Of a stretch of DNA of 33,653 nucleotides, positions 16,448-24,806 are shown in pieces. The position numbers and the translations under genes are program-made. The notes beneath the pieces are model-generated. The model was not told the origin of the DNA. It worked only from the letters and a program-made list of their open reading frames with translations, and made no database searches. Position 1 is the first letter of the stretch; each line of letters starts with the position of its first letter. This DNA is from Gammaproteobacteria bacterium (GTDB lineage: Bacteria; Pseudomonadota; Gammaproteobacteria; HK1), in the NCBI GenBank assembly GCA_021773645.1, contig JAJFJU010000020.1:1-33653 (forward strand). The letters run 5' to 3'.

Positions 16448-19400
16448 GCCGCCTCCCTCAGGGCCAGGCTATCAAGTAGCATTTCCAGCATTTCGGCGCG
16501 TGCTTCCCATTCCGGCTGTTCGATTTCCAGCCGTAAACGATTATTACCGGAAAAGCGATATTTCTCAGGTTCCCGGGCTATCAGCTCAACAATTTTCCCC
16601 GGATCGATTGCGGCATTATCCGCGAACTGGATATATCCCCCCTGATTGTCCAGATCCATTTTCTGAATTCCCAGGGGTAGGGATTTTAGCTTGAGCCCAG
16701 TGACCCGAAATAATACCCGGGCCGCATCTGGCAGCAGGCCGAAGCGGTCGATCATCTCAATCTGTAAATCCCGTAGTGTTTCTGCACTGTTTGCCCCGGC
16801 AATACGTTTGTAGAGCACCAGGCGGGCGTGCACATCCGGGAGGTAGTCCTCCGGAATCAGCGCAGGCGTGCCCAACTCCACCTCGGGACCGTGGTCCAGG
16901 GGCTGGGTAAGTTCTGGGTGGCGTCCATCCTTCAGGGCCGCTACGGCACGCTCCATTAACTCCGTATACAAGCTGTAGCCGATCTCCTGAATCTGCCCGC
17001 TTTGCTCTCCACCTAACAACTCGCCTGCGCCGCGTATTTCCAGATCGTGGCTAGCCAGGGTGAAACCCATGCCCAGATCCTCCATGGATTCGATGGCATC
17101 CAGGCGTTTGACTGCATCGGCCTTGAGGGCCCGTCGATCCGGGGCTAGCAGAAAGGCATAGGCGCGGTGATGGGAGCGTCCTACCCGGCCACGCAACTGA
17201 TGCAGCTGGGCCAAGCCAAAGCGATCTGCGCGATTGATGATGATGGTATTGGCGGTGGGGATGTCGATGCCACTCTCGACGATGGTGGTACACAACAACA
17301 GATTGAAGCGCTGATGGTAGAAATCCATCATCACCCCTTCAAGCTCCTTTTCGCGCATCTGGCCATGGCCAATGCGTAGGCTGGCCTCGGGCACCAGTGC
17401 GGCCAGTTGCTCGCCGATGCGCTCGATATCTTCCACCCGATTGTGGACGAAGTAGATTTGCCCACCGCGGTGGATCTCGCGCAGACAGGCCTCACGAATA
17501 AGGGCATCGTCCCAAGGGCGTACGAAGGTCTTAATGGATAACCGATGTTGTGGGGCAGTGGTAATGAGCGATAGATCCCGCAACCCCGAGAGGGCGAGAT
17601 TAAGGGTACGGGGAATGGGGGTGGCGGTCAGCGTCAGCACGTCAACCTCGGCACGCAATGCCTTCAGACGTTCCTTCTGGCGTACCCCGAAGCGATGTTC
17701 CTCGTCTATGACCACGAGTCCCAGACGCTTAAAGTTGATGCCCTTTTGCAACAGCTTGTGGGTGCCGATAACGATGTCTACGGTGCCATCTGCGAGCCCT
17801 TCGAGGGCTGCATCCTGCTGTTTTTTGGAACGAAAGCGGGACAGTAGTTCCACTCGGACCGGCCAATCGGCGAAGCGATCACAAAAGTTTTGGTAATGCT
17901 GTTGGGCGAGCAGGGTGGTGGGTACCAGGATGGCTACCTGACGGCTGTCTTGCACAGCGACGAAGGTGGCGCGTAGCGCGACCTCGGTTTTACCAAAGCC
18001 CACATCTCCGCAGGCGACTCGATCCATGGGGCGTTCGCCTTCCATATCCGTAATAACGGCGTCGATGGCGGCTTGTTGGTCCGGGGTTTCCTCGAAGGGA
18101 AACTCGTTGGAAAAGGCCTCATAGAGCGGCGTTTCTATCTGGTATCGGTGACCCTTGCGGGCCATGCGTTGGGCGTAAATATCCAGCAACTCGGCAGCCA
18201 CATCGCAGACCCGCTCCGCGGCCTTCTTGCGTGCCCGTGCCCACTGCGGGCTGCCGAGCTTGTGCAAGGGTGCGTGTTCGGGATCGCAGCCGGTATAGCG
18301 GCTAATCAGGTGCAGGGACTGCACGGGTACATAAAGGCGATCACCACCAGCGTATTCCAGGCTGAGAAATTCACCCTTGGAGCCACCTGCTTCAACGGTA
18401 CATAGCCCGTGGTAGCGCCCGACCCCGTGGCTTTCGTGTACCACCGGGTCATTGATATGTAGCTCGCCGAGGTTGCGTACCATGCCCTCGGCATCCCGCT
18501 CACGTCGGCGCCGCCGCCGGCGTTGCACCGCGCGATCACCGAAGAGTTGGGTCTCGGTGACGATGGCGAGCGGGGGATCTTCCAGTACCGTGCCGTCTTC
18601 CAGTGGTGCAACAGTAATACCCAGTGTGTTGTCTGCTGCCGCAAATTGTTGCCAGTTTTCTGTGGGCTGTACCGGCAGGCGGGCACGCAGGAAACTCTCC
18701 AGCAGCATTTCCCGACGTCCCGGTGATTCGGCCACGAATAGGATACGGCCTTGGAAGTCATCGATAAATTTATGCACCAGCGCCAGCGGCTCCTCGGCAC
18801 GACCATCTACCGGCATGCGCACCGGGGCACGGCTGGCGAAATGCTGTACTTCAATCTCCGCATTCGCCTCGGTTGTGCGGATATCAAGCCGTCGAAAGCC
18901 GCTCAGCACAGCCTCAAATTCATCCACCGTAAGGGCCAGTCCGGTCGGTGCCAACAGCGGGCGTTCCTTATCATGTCCGCGTTGCTCATAGCGTTCTTCC
19001 AACTCCTGCCAACACACCGCAGTGGCATCGGCGCTGTGCTCCAACCCGACCACAATGCTGTTGGCAGGCAAATACTCGAACAGGCTTTCGCTGTGCTCGA
19101 AAAATAGCGGGAGAAAATACTCGATCCCCGCGGATGCCACCCCCGTACTAATCTCGCGATAAACCGTGTGGCCCATGGGATCGCCTGAGAAGGCGGCACG
19201 CCAACGACGGCGAAAATCGGAAATTCCTTCCTCATTGAGTGGAAATTCGCGTGCTGGTAATAGCTGTAAATTGTCGAGCTTATCGCCAGAGCGTTGATTT
19301 TCCGGGTCAAAGCCACGAATGCTGTCCACCTCATCGTCAAACAGATCGATGCGGAAGGGGAACTCGCTACCCATGGGGTAGAGGTCGATGAGTGAGCCGC

Positions 19401-19944
19401 GCACCGCAAACTCGCCGTGCTCCATTACCTGGCTGACGCAGCGATAACCCACCGCCTCCAGGCGCTGGCGAAAGGCGCTGATATCGAGATGCTCACCGAC
19501 GCCGAGCAGAAAGGCGTTGGCATCGAGATAACTGCGCGGGCACAGGCGCAGCATGGCAGTAGCCACGGTGACCAACAGGATGCCCCGTTTGAGCTGGGGC
19601 AGGCGGCAAAGGCTCGCTAGGCGCTCCGAGATGATGTCCTGATGGGGGGAAAACAGATCGTAGGGCAGAGTTTCCCAATCCGGAAAGTGCAATACAGGCA
19701 GCTTATCGGAGGTAAGAAAAAAACGGATCTCATCTTCTAGCAGCGTGGCGCTGCGGGAATCAGGGACCAGCAATATCAATGGCCCATCGGCATTTTCCGC
19801 CGCACGGGCCAGCGCCAATCCCCGGCTACTACCACGCAGGCCGGTCCAGGAGAGATGCCCTTTGGGGGAGGCGGGCAGAGTAGGGGAGAAAGCGCTGTGT
19901 ACGGTCATTTCGTTGTGGATAGATTCCGGGGTATTAATCTTCAT
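16444..19944 (-). CDS. mfd: transcription-repair coupling factor
   Basis: 1166 aa, full length. Mfd removes RNA polymerase stalled at DNA damage and recruits UvrA. The N-terminal UvrB-like part (about 1-350) includes DWETLPYDLFSPHQDIISERL. The RNA-polymerase-interacting domain lies near 490-550 (HINDPVVHESHGVGRYHGL, then RLYVPVQSLHLISRY). The RecG-like motor follows with Walker A GDVGFGKT near 646-653 and DEEH near 747-750, and the TRCF C-terminal domain is present. I chose ATG 19944; a TTG at 19953 after GAGGTG and a later ATG near 19908 are alternatives. The start lies inside the end of the deoR-type gene, so mfd, csiV and the regulator are probably one transcript. Confidence 0.96.
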   Translation of the reverse strand: MKINTPESIHNEMTVHSAFSPTLPASPKGHLSWTGLRGSSRGLALARAAENADGPLILLVPDSRSATLLEDEIRFFLTSDKLPVLHFPDWETLPYDLFSPHQDIISERLASLCRLPQLKRGILLVTVATAMLRLCPRSYLDANAFLLGVGEHLDISAFRQRLEAVGYRCVSQVMEHGEFAVRGSLIDLYPMGSEFPFRIDLFDDEVDSIRGFDPENQRSGDKLDNLQLLPAREFPLNEEGISDFRRRWRAAFSGDPMGHTVYREISTGVASAGIEYFLPLFFEHSESLFEYLPANSIVVGLEHSADATAVCWQELEERYEQRGHDKERPLLAPTGLALTVDEFEAVLSGFRRLDIRTTEANAEIEVQHFASRAPVRMPVDGRAEEPLALVHKFIDDFQGRILFVAESPGRREMLLESFLRARLPVQPTENWQQFAAADNTLGITVAPLEDGTVLEDPPLAIVTETQLFGDRAVQRRRRRRRERDAEGMVRNLGELHINDPVVHESHGVGRYHGLCTVEAGGSKGEFLSLEYAGGDRLYVPVQSLHLISRYTGCDPEHAPLHKLGSPQWARARKKAAERVCDVAAELLDIYAQRMARKGHRYQIETPLYEAFSNEFPFEETPDQQAAIDAVITDMEGERPMDRVACGDVGFGKTEVALRATFVAVQDSRQVAILVPTTLLAQQHYQNFCDRFADWPVRVELLSRFRSKKQQDAALEGLADGTVDIVIGTHKLLQKGINFKRLGLVVIDEEHRFGVRQKERLKALRAEVDVLTLTATPIPRTLNLALSGLRDLSLITTAPQHRLSIKTFVRPWDDALIREACLREIHRGGQIYFVHNRVEDIERIGEQLAALVPEASLRIGHGQMREKELEGVMMDFYHQRFNLLLCTTIVESGIDIPTANTIIINRADRFGLAQLHQLRGRVGRSHHRAYAFLLAPDRRALKADAVKRLDAIESMEDLGMGFTLASHDLEIRGAGELLGGEQSGQIQEIGYSLYTELMERAVAALKDGRHPELTQPLDHGPEVELGTPALIPEDYLPDVHARLVLYKRIAGANSAETLRDLQIEMIDRFGLLPDAARVLFRVTGLKLKSLPLGIQKMDLDNQGGYIQFADNAAIDPGKIVELIAREPEKYRFSGNNRLRLEIEQPEWEARAEMLEMLLDSLALREAA

Positions 19945-20707
19945 CGCTGGCAATCAGCACCTCAATGTTGGCTTCATCCAGGGCTCGTCGTACTTTCTGT
20001 GGCAGCCGTTCATCGCTAATGACCCGGTTTACTCGATCAAGGCTGGCAATGCGGTAGAGAGAGTGGTTGCTAAATTTGCTGGCATCCACGAGTACGGTAA
20101 CTTCATCGGCAGTCGCCAAAAAAGCGGCATTGATGGTGGCCTCGGCCTGGTTATGCATGGCGATGCCATCTGCCACAGAAATTCCACTGACCCCAAGAAA
20201 GGCATGGCTGACATGGAGTTCTTTTACGGCTGTCTCGGCCACGGGACCTACTGTCCCCAGTTTTTTCGGGTCCACGGTGCCACCGAGCAGCAGCACATCA
20301 ATGCCAGGATTACGGCTTAATTCCGCGGCCACGGTGAGTCCATTAGTGACCACCTGCAGATCCTTAAAACCCCTTAATTCCCGGGCCACCGCATACAGGC
20401 TGGTGCCGGCATTCATGAGGATGCAGTCACCCTCATGAATAAACTGTACGGCACAGGCGGCGATGGCTGATTTTTCCCGCGGATGTTCCCGCTCCCGGAC
20501 CTCATAGGGTGAGAGGTCAAAGTTAGGCGTATCCGTAGGAACGGCACCGCCATGGGTACGTTGCAGCAGGCCGAGCTTTTCCATGGCGCTCAGGTCACGA
20601 CGGATGGTAATCGGCGTTTTGTTGAAGCGTGCGGCGAGCGCGCTTACCGTAACTCCATGTGTTTTCTGGAGTAATTTCAGTATTTCTTGTTGACGGAGGT
20701 TCTGCAT
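19934..20707 (-). CDS. DeoR/GlpR-type transcriptional regulator
   Basis: 257 aa, standard size. The N-terminal winged helix-turn-helix has the DeoR signature: VTVSALAARFNKTPITIRRDLSAMEKLGLLQRTHGGAV, residues 19-56 (quoted in part; key residues R36-R37-D38-L39). The C-terminal sugar-phosphate-sensor fold shows NAGTSLYAVAREL (99-111), TNGLTVAAEL (121-130), LLGGTVD and LGVSGISVADGIAMHN. Members usually repress operons for sugars or polyols and respond to a phosphorylated intermediate. It is divergent from the E1/E2 operon with 125 bp between the starts, and the gap contains repeated ATGTTCG half-sites, so it is the likely local regulator. GGAAG precedes its ATG. Its 3' end overlaps mfd by 11 bp. 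Confidence 0.92.
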   Translation of the reverse strand: MQNLRQQEILKLLQKTHGVTVSALAARFNKTPITIRRDLSAMEKLGLLQRTHGGAVPTDTPNFDLSPYEVREREHPREKSAIAACAVQFIHEGDCILMNAGTSLYAVARELRGFKDLQVVTNGLTVAAELSRNPGIDVLLLGGTVDPKKLGTVGPVAETAVKELHVSHAFLGVSGISVADGIAMHNQAEATINAAFLATADEVTVLVDASKFSNHSLYRIASLDRVNRVISDERLPQKVRRALDEANIEVLIASDED

Positions 20708-20730
20708 CAGTTCTTCCGGAAAGCACAGGG

Positions 20731-20770
20731 ATGTTCGTTAATGTTCGGTAATGATTGATCATGTGTGATT
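20731..20770. promoter_or_regulatory. candidate DeoR-family operator, four 10-bp-phased repeats
   Basis: Units beginning with ATG occur at 20731, 20741, 20751 and 20761. The first two, ATGTTCGTTA and ATGTTCGGTA, match at nine of ten positions; the third and fourth match the first at six of ten. The ATGTTCG core equals the half-site of the GlpR operator known in enterobacteria (there arranged as an inverted repeat; here direct). A weak -35/-10 pair for the plus-strand operon, TTGATC (20755-20760) and TAGGGT (20778-20783) with 17 bp spacing, overlaps the last repeats, so binding could block it. Confidence 0.42.
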
Positions 20771-20832
20771 GTTTTGCTAGGGTACACCACATAACCCGTG
20801 TCATATCTCGTCGAAGCCGAGGATCCTAAGCC

Positions 20833-21828
20833 ATGCCTGCCCGGAAAAGAACTTCTTTAGCGCTGTCCAGCGAACAATTACTCCAGCTTTATGAGGATAT
20901 GTCCATGCTGCGGGCCTTTGATGAAAAGGTCAGCGAGCGTTGCATCCGTGGGGAGATCCCCGGGCTGATCCATCTCGGCGTGGGTGAGGAGGCGGTGGCG
21001 GTAGGGGTGAATGCCGCGTTGCAGCCTCAGGACAAAATGGTGAGCACCCATCGGGCCCATAGCCATTTTCTCGCTCGTGGTGCCGATCCCAAGGCCTTTA
21101 TGGCGGAACTCTACGGCAAGGCCACGGGTTGTTGTGGGGGCAAAGCGGGCTCCATGCATTTGGCAGATTTGGATATCGGTTTCCTTGCCGCCAACGGCGT
21201 GGTGGGCGGCGGTTTGCCATTGGCGGTTGGGGCTGCGCTGGGGCTGCGCATATTAAACGATGACGGGGTGACCCTGTGTTTCTTCGGTGATGGCGCCAAT
21301 AACAATGGTGCCTTTCATGAGTCCCTCAATCTCGCCGCAGTATTGGAACTGCCGGTGGTGTTTTTGTGTGAGAACAACGGTTATGGCATCTCCCAGAGTA
21401 TTCACAAGCAGCAGCGGGTAGCTAATGTCGCGGATCGGGCGCCTGGCTATGGTATCCCGGCGGAGATCATCGACGGTAATGATGTGTTGGAAGTCTACGA
21501 AACCGTGCGGCGGGCGGTGGACAAGGCTCGTGCCGGCGGCGGTCCAACGCTGATCGAGGCGAAAACCTACCGTACGATCGGCCACTATGTGGGCGATTCC
21601 GAGAACTATCGTTCCGCGGAGGAAGTGGCTGAGTGGCAGGCGAAGGATCCCATCGTGCGCTTTGAACAGGTCATGCGCCGCAAAAAATTATTGAATAAGG
21701 CCCTGAAAGAGGAGATTGCAGCACGCATCGCTGTTCTGGTGGAGGAGGCCACGGACTTTGCCTTGCATAGCCCGTTTCCTGATCCCGCGTCGGCCCTTAG
21801 CCATGTTTATGCCGAAGGAGTCGCGTGA
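20833..21828 (+). CDS. TPP-dependent 2-oxoacid/acetoin dehydrogenase E1 alpha subunit, first pair
   Basis: 331 aa. E1 alpha subunits bind TPP and, with E1 beta, decarboxylate a 2-oxoacid (or cleave acetoin) and pass the acyl group to lipoyl-E2. The TPP/Mg motif is GDGANNNGAFHESLNLAA with GDG at 152-154 and N181-N182 (CENNGYG). The GKAGSMHLADL and ANGVVGGGLPLAVGAAL blocks are like acetoin dehydrogenase AcoA and pyruvate dehydrogenase PdhA. His251 in TIGHYVGD is at the conserved active-site/phosphorylation-loop position. GAGGA 9 bp before the ATG supports this start. It is the first gene of the operon divergent from the DeoR-type regulator and overlaps its E1 beta partner by 1 bp. The substrate cannot be assigned from these motifs. 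Confidence 0.92.
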   Translation: MPARKRTSLALSSEQLLQLYEDMSMLRAFDEKVSERCIRGEIPGLIHLGVGEEAVAVGVNAALQPQDKMVSTHRAHSHFLARGADPKAFMAELYGKATGCCGGKAGSMHLADLDIGFLAANGVVGGGLPLAVGAALGLRILNDDGVTLCFFGDGANNNGAFHESLNLAAVLELPVVFLCENNGYGISQSIHKQQRVANVADRAPGYGIPAEIIDGNDVLEVYETVRRAVDKARAGGGPTLIEAKTYRTIGHYVGDSENYRSAEEVAEWQAKDPIVRFEQVMRRKKLLNKALKEEIAARIAVLVEEATDFALHSPFPDPASALSHVYAEGVA

Positions 21829-22802
21829 TGGCCAGGATGAGCTATGCCCAGGCCTTGAATGAGGCCCATCGCATTGCCATGCACGATGATCCACGGGTCT
21901 TCGTCCTCGGTGAGGATATCGGTGTCTACGGGGGGATCTATCGAGTCACCAAGGGCCTACAGGCGGAATTTGGTGAGCAGCGGGTGCTGGATACGCCCAT
22001 CTCCGAGATCGCCATTACCGGCGCAGCGGTGGGTGCAGCGCTGGTGGGGAGCCGCCCTATCCTCGAGATTGGCTTCGTGGATTTTGTTGGCACCTGCTGG
22101 GATCAGGTTTTCAATCAGGCGGCAAAATTCAGCTATATGACCGACGGGCGTGCCTCGGTGCCACTGGTGATTCGCATGGCCTGTGGCGCAGGCCTAGGTT
22201 ACGGCGTGCACCACTCCCAGAGTCTAGAGGCGTGGTTTACCCACGTGCCGGGCCTGAAGGTGGTGATGCCGGCGACACCGGCAGATGCCAAGGGCCTGTT
22301 ACTCGCCGCTATTGATGACCCCAATCCGGTGATCTTCCTGGAACACAAATTTCTCTATGAGGTGAAGGACGAGGTGCCCGATGGCCGTTATACCGTGCCG
22401 CTAGGCAAGGCTTGGATGGCTAGGGAGGGTGCTGATGTCACTATCGTCAGCTGGTCTGGCGCCGTCCCCTGGGCGCTGAAGGCGGCGGAGCAGGCGGCGG
22501 CAGAGGGTATCGAATGTGAGGTATTGGATCTACGCAGCCTGGTGCCGCTGGATGAGGATGCCATCGTGGCCTCGGTGGAGAAAACCGGCCGTCTGATCGT
22601 TTGCCATGAGGCCTGCACTACGGGTGGATTCGGGGCCGAGGTAATAGCCCGGGTGGTGACCCGCGCCTTTGATTTCCTCGATGCCGAGCCACTGCGGGTG
22701 GCCGCACCAGATATTCCGGTGCCCAACAGCCTGCCCTTGGAGGCGGTCTATCTGGGGACTCGTGAGCGTTTGCTGGAGGCCGTGCGCGGGATCGTGTCTT
22801 GA
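21828..22802 (+). CDS. TPP-dependent 2-oxoacid/acetoin dehydrogenase E1 beta subunit, first pair
   Basis: 324 aa. It starts at ATG 21828 with AAGGAG 7 bp upstream, overlapping the E1 alpha stop (TGATG). The N-terminal pyrimidine-binding domain has VLGEDIGVYGG and the catalytic-type Glu60 in DTPISE. The family's conserved His is present in the segment VHHSQS (H128-H129, the second aligning with the His of human PDH E1 beta). HVPGLKVVMPATPADAKGLL and the C-terminal domain (EVLDLRSLVPLD, then CHEACTTGGFGAEV) are standard. Everything needed for an active E1 heterotetramer with the preceding alpha subunit is visible. A 59-bp gap, the largest in the operon, separates it from the second E1 pair. Confidence 0.92.
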   Translation: MARMSYAQALNEAHRIAMHDDPRVFVLGEDIGVYGGIYRVTKGLQAEFGEQRVLDTPISEIAITGAAVGAALVGSRPILEIGFVDFVGTCWDQVFNQAAKFSYMTDGRASVPLVIRMACGAGLGYGVHHSQSLEAWFTHVPGLKVVMPATPADAKGLLLAAIDDPNPVIFLEHKFLYEVKDEVPDGRYTVPLGKAWMAREGADVTIVSWSGAVPWALKAAEQAAAEGIECEVLDLRSLVPLDEDAIVASVEKTGRLIVCHEACTTGGFGAEVIARVVTRAFDFLDAEPLRVAAPDIPVPNSLPLEAVYLGTRERLLEAVRGIVS

Positions 22803-22861
22803 TGTGAGAACACCTGTCGATCAGTAATTTTCTGTAGTTTGTGAATTAAAGGGGAAGAAAT

Positions 22862-23821
22862 ATGAGTTTGAGCCCACAGGATTTAAAACAGTTGTTCCGG
22901 CGGTTACTTCTCATTCGCCGTTTTGAGGAAGAGGCCTTTCGCCTCGCCGTGGCTGGGAAATTTTCCAATTACCATGGCGGCATGGGGCAAGAGGCGATAC
23001 CGGTCGGGGTGTGTTACGGCCTGAAGCCTACGGATAACACCATGATTACCCACCGTGGGCTCGGGGTGCTGCTGACTCGTGGGGTGCCTGTGGGGGAGAT
23101 CTTCGCCGGCCTTTATGCCAAGGAATCATGCCCCACCCGCGGCCGTCATCCGATCTTTCACATGGCGGCACCGGAATTGGGAATTCTTGCGGGTACCACC
23201 ATGGTGGGTTCGGTGATTCCGTTGGCAACGGGTGCCGCGCTGGCTGCGCGCATTCAGGGCAAGCCGGATGTCACCATCTCCTTCTTTGGGGATGGATCGG
23301 TGAACCGCGGAGATTTCCACGAGGGTGTCAACTTAGGAGCGGTGCGCAAGCTCCCCATCGTGTATTTTTGCGAGAACAATTTTTACGCTAAATCCATGCC
23401 GCTGGAGGCATCTACTGCCGGTGGCAGCATCATTGCTCGCGCCCAGGGTTACGGACTACCTAGTGAGCTGGTGGACGGTAATGATGTGGTGGCGGTATAT
23501 GAGGCCACCCAGCGTGCCGTAGCCCGTGCCCGCGCGGGAGAGGGGCCAACATTCATTGAGTGTCTGACCTATCGCTGGACCCCGCATTCCACCGCCGGCG
23601 ATCGGGAATTTTCCCGTACTGCAGAGGAGCTTGCGAGTTGGAAGGCCAAATGCCCGATCCTGCGTTTGCGCAAGCAACTCATAGAGGCAGGCCATGCCAG
23701 CGCAGAAGAACTGGATGCGGTGGATATAGATATTCAGCGTGAAGTGGCGGAGGGCGTGGAATTTGCCGAAGCCGCCCCCTACGCAGCGCCTGAAGTGGCC
23801 CTGGAAAACGTTTACGTTTGA
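22862..23821 (+). CDS. TPP-dependent dehydrogenase E1 alpha subunit, second divergent pair
   Basis: 319 aa. It is clearly an E1 alpha homologue: GDGSVNRGDFHEGVNLGAVRKLP with GDG at 143-145, then CENNFYAKSMP (N172-N173), VDGNDVVAVYEA, and His242 in the WTPHSTAGDRE loop. It differs from the first pair where the family has GKGGSMHxAD; here the sequence reads CPTRGRHPIFHMAAPELG. Its N-terminal block NYHGGMGQEAIPVGV is also its own version. So the two alpha subunits are not a recent duplication. An AAAGGGGAAG ribosome site precedes the ATG. Its beta partner follows after 10 bp. Different residues near the cofactor and substrate channel suggest a different 2-oxoacid, which is inference. Confidence 0.88.
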   Translation: MSLSPQDLKQLFRRLLLIRRFEEEAFRLAVAGKFSNYHGGMGQEAIPVGVCYGLKPTDNTMITHRGLGVLLTRGVPVGEIFAGLYAKESCPTRGRHPIFHMAAPELGILAGTTMVGSVIPLATGAALAARIQGKPDVTISFFGDGSVNRGDFHEGVNLGAVRKLPIVYFCENNFYAKSMPLEASTAGGSIIARAQGYGLPSELVDGNDVVAVYEATQRAVARARAGEGPTFIECLTYRWTPHSTAGDREFSRTAEELASWKAKCPILRLRKQLIEAGHASAEELDAVDIDIQREVAEGVEFAEAAPYAAPEVALENVYV

Positions 23822-23831
23822 GGTAATGAGA

Positions 23832-24806
23832 ATGCACAAGATTAGTTATCAGCAGGCCATTATCGAGGCCATGGTGGAGGAGATGCGCGGCGACGAAGCA
23901 GTTGTACTCATGGGCGAGGATGTGGGCACTTTCGGAGGTTTGACCGGAACTACAGTGGGCATCATCGAGGAATTTGGTGATAGCCGAGTGCTGGAGATGC
24001 CTATCTCCGAGTGCGGTTTTGTCGGGGCCTCGGTGGGAGCGGCATTGAAGGGTGTGCGGCCCATCGTGGAGATGGGGCTGGCTGACGTGTCGCTGGTGGC
24101 CATGGACCAATTAGTCAACAGCGCGGCGAAGATGAATTATTACCACGATGGGGTGGCTTCGGTTTCCGCAGTGTACCGGCTGTGGTCGGGTTTTCGCCCC
24201 GGCGGCGGTGCGCAGATGTCCCAGAGCAATGAGGCGATGTTTGCCCATGTGCCAGGCCTCAAGGTGGTGATGCCTGGTACCCCCCGCGATGTGAAGGGCC
24301 TGCTAAAGGCCGCTATCCGCGACGATAATCCGGTAATCGTTTTCGAGCCCAAGGGCTGCTATACGCTGCTTGGCGAGGTGCCGGATGATGAGGAGGTGAT
24401 TCCTCTGGGGCAGGCGGAGGTGAAGCGTGCCGGTGCCGATGTGAGTGTGATCGCCACGGGTGTCATGGTGGGCAAGGCGCTGGCCGTGGCCGAAAAACTG
24501 GCCGCAGAGGGCATTGATGTGGAGGTGGTGGATCCTCGTACCTTGCGTCCGTTGGATACCAAGACCCTAGTGGCCTCGGCGTGCAAGACGGGGCGGGTGG
24601 TCGTAGCACAGGAGGCCAGCCAATTCTGTGGCTACACTGCGGAGATTGCCGCGCTGCTGGCAGATGAGGCCTTTGATGCCCTCAAGGCACCGATCAAGCG
24701 GGTCGGCGGGGCCGAGACGCCAATGCCCCTAAGCCCGCGTATGGAGCCGCTGGTGGTGCCAGGCGAGGTGGCCATTGAAGCAGCCATTCGTAACGTTGTT
24801 GGCTGA
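23832..24806 (+). CDS. E1 beta subunit, second pair, with His-to-Met change at the conserved active-site position
   Basis: 324 aa from ATG 23832 (GAGG 8 bp upstream; an ATG at 23826 is only 2 bp from the same site). Fold and core motifs match E1 beta: LMGEDVGTFGG, Glu60 in EMPISE, HVPGLKVVMPGTPRDVKGLLKAAI, and the C-terminal EVVDPRTLRPLD and AQEASQFCGYTAEIA. The striking point is AQMSQS at 127-132. Pyruvate dehydrogenase E1 beta has AQHSQ here and the first pair has VHHSQS, so the conserved His is Met129. The codon is ATG at 24214-24216, not one base from CAT or CAC, so a single sequencing error does not explain it. Its chemistry may differ from normal E1. Confidence 0.88.
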   Translation: MHKISYQQAIIEAMVEEMRGDEAVVLMGEDVGTFGGLTGTTVGIIEEFGDSRVLEMPISECGFVGASVGAALKGVRPIVEMGLADVSLVAMDQLVNSAAKMNYYHDGVASVSAVYRLWSGFRPGGGAQMSQSNEAMFAHVPGLKVVMPGTPRDVKGLLKAAIRDDNPVIVFEPKGCYTLLGEVPDDEEVIPLGQAEVKRAGADVSVIATGVMVGKALAVAEKLAAEGIDVEVVDPRTLRPLDTKTLVASACKTGRVVVAQEASQFCGYTAEIAALLADEAFDALKAPIKRVGGAETPMPLSPRMEPLVVPGEVAIEAAIRNVVG

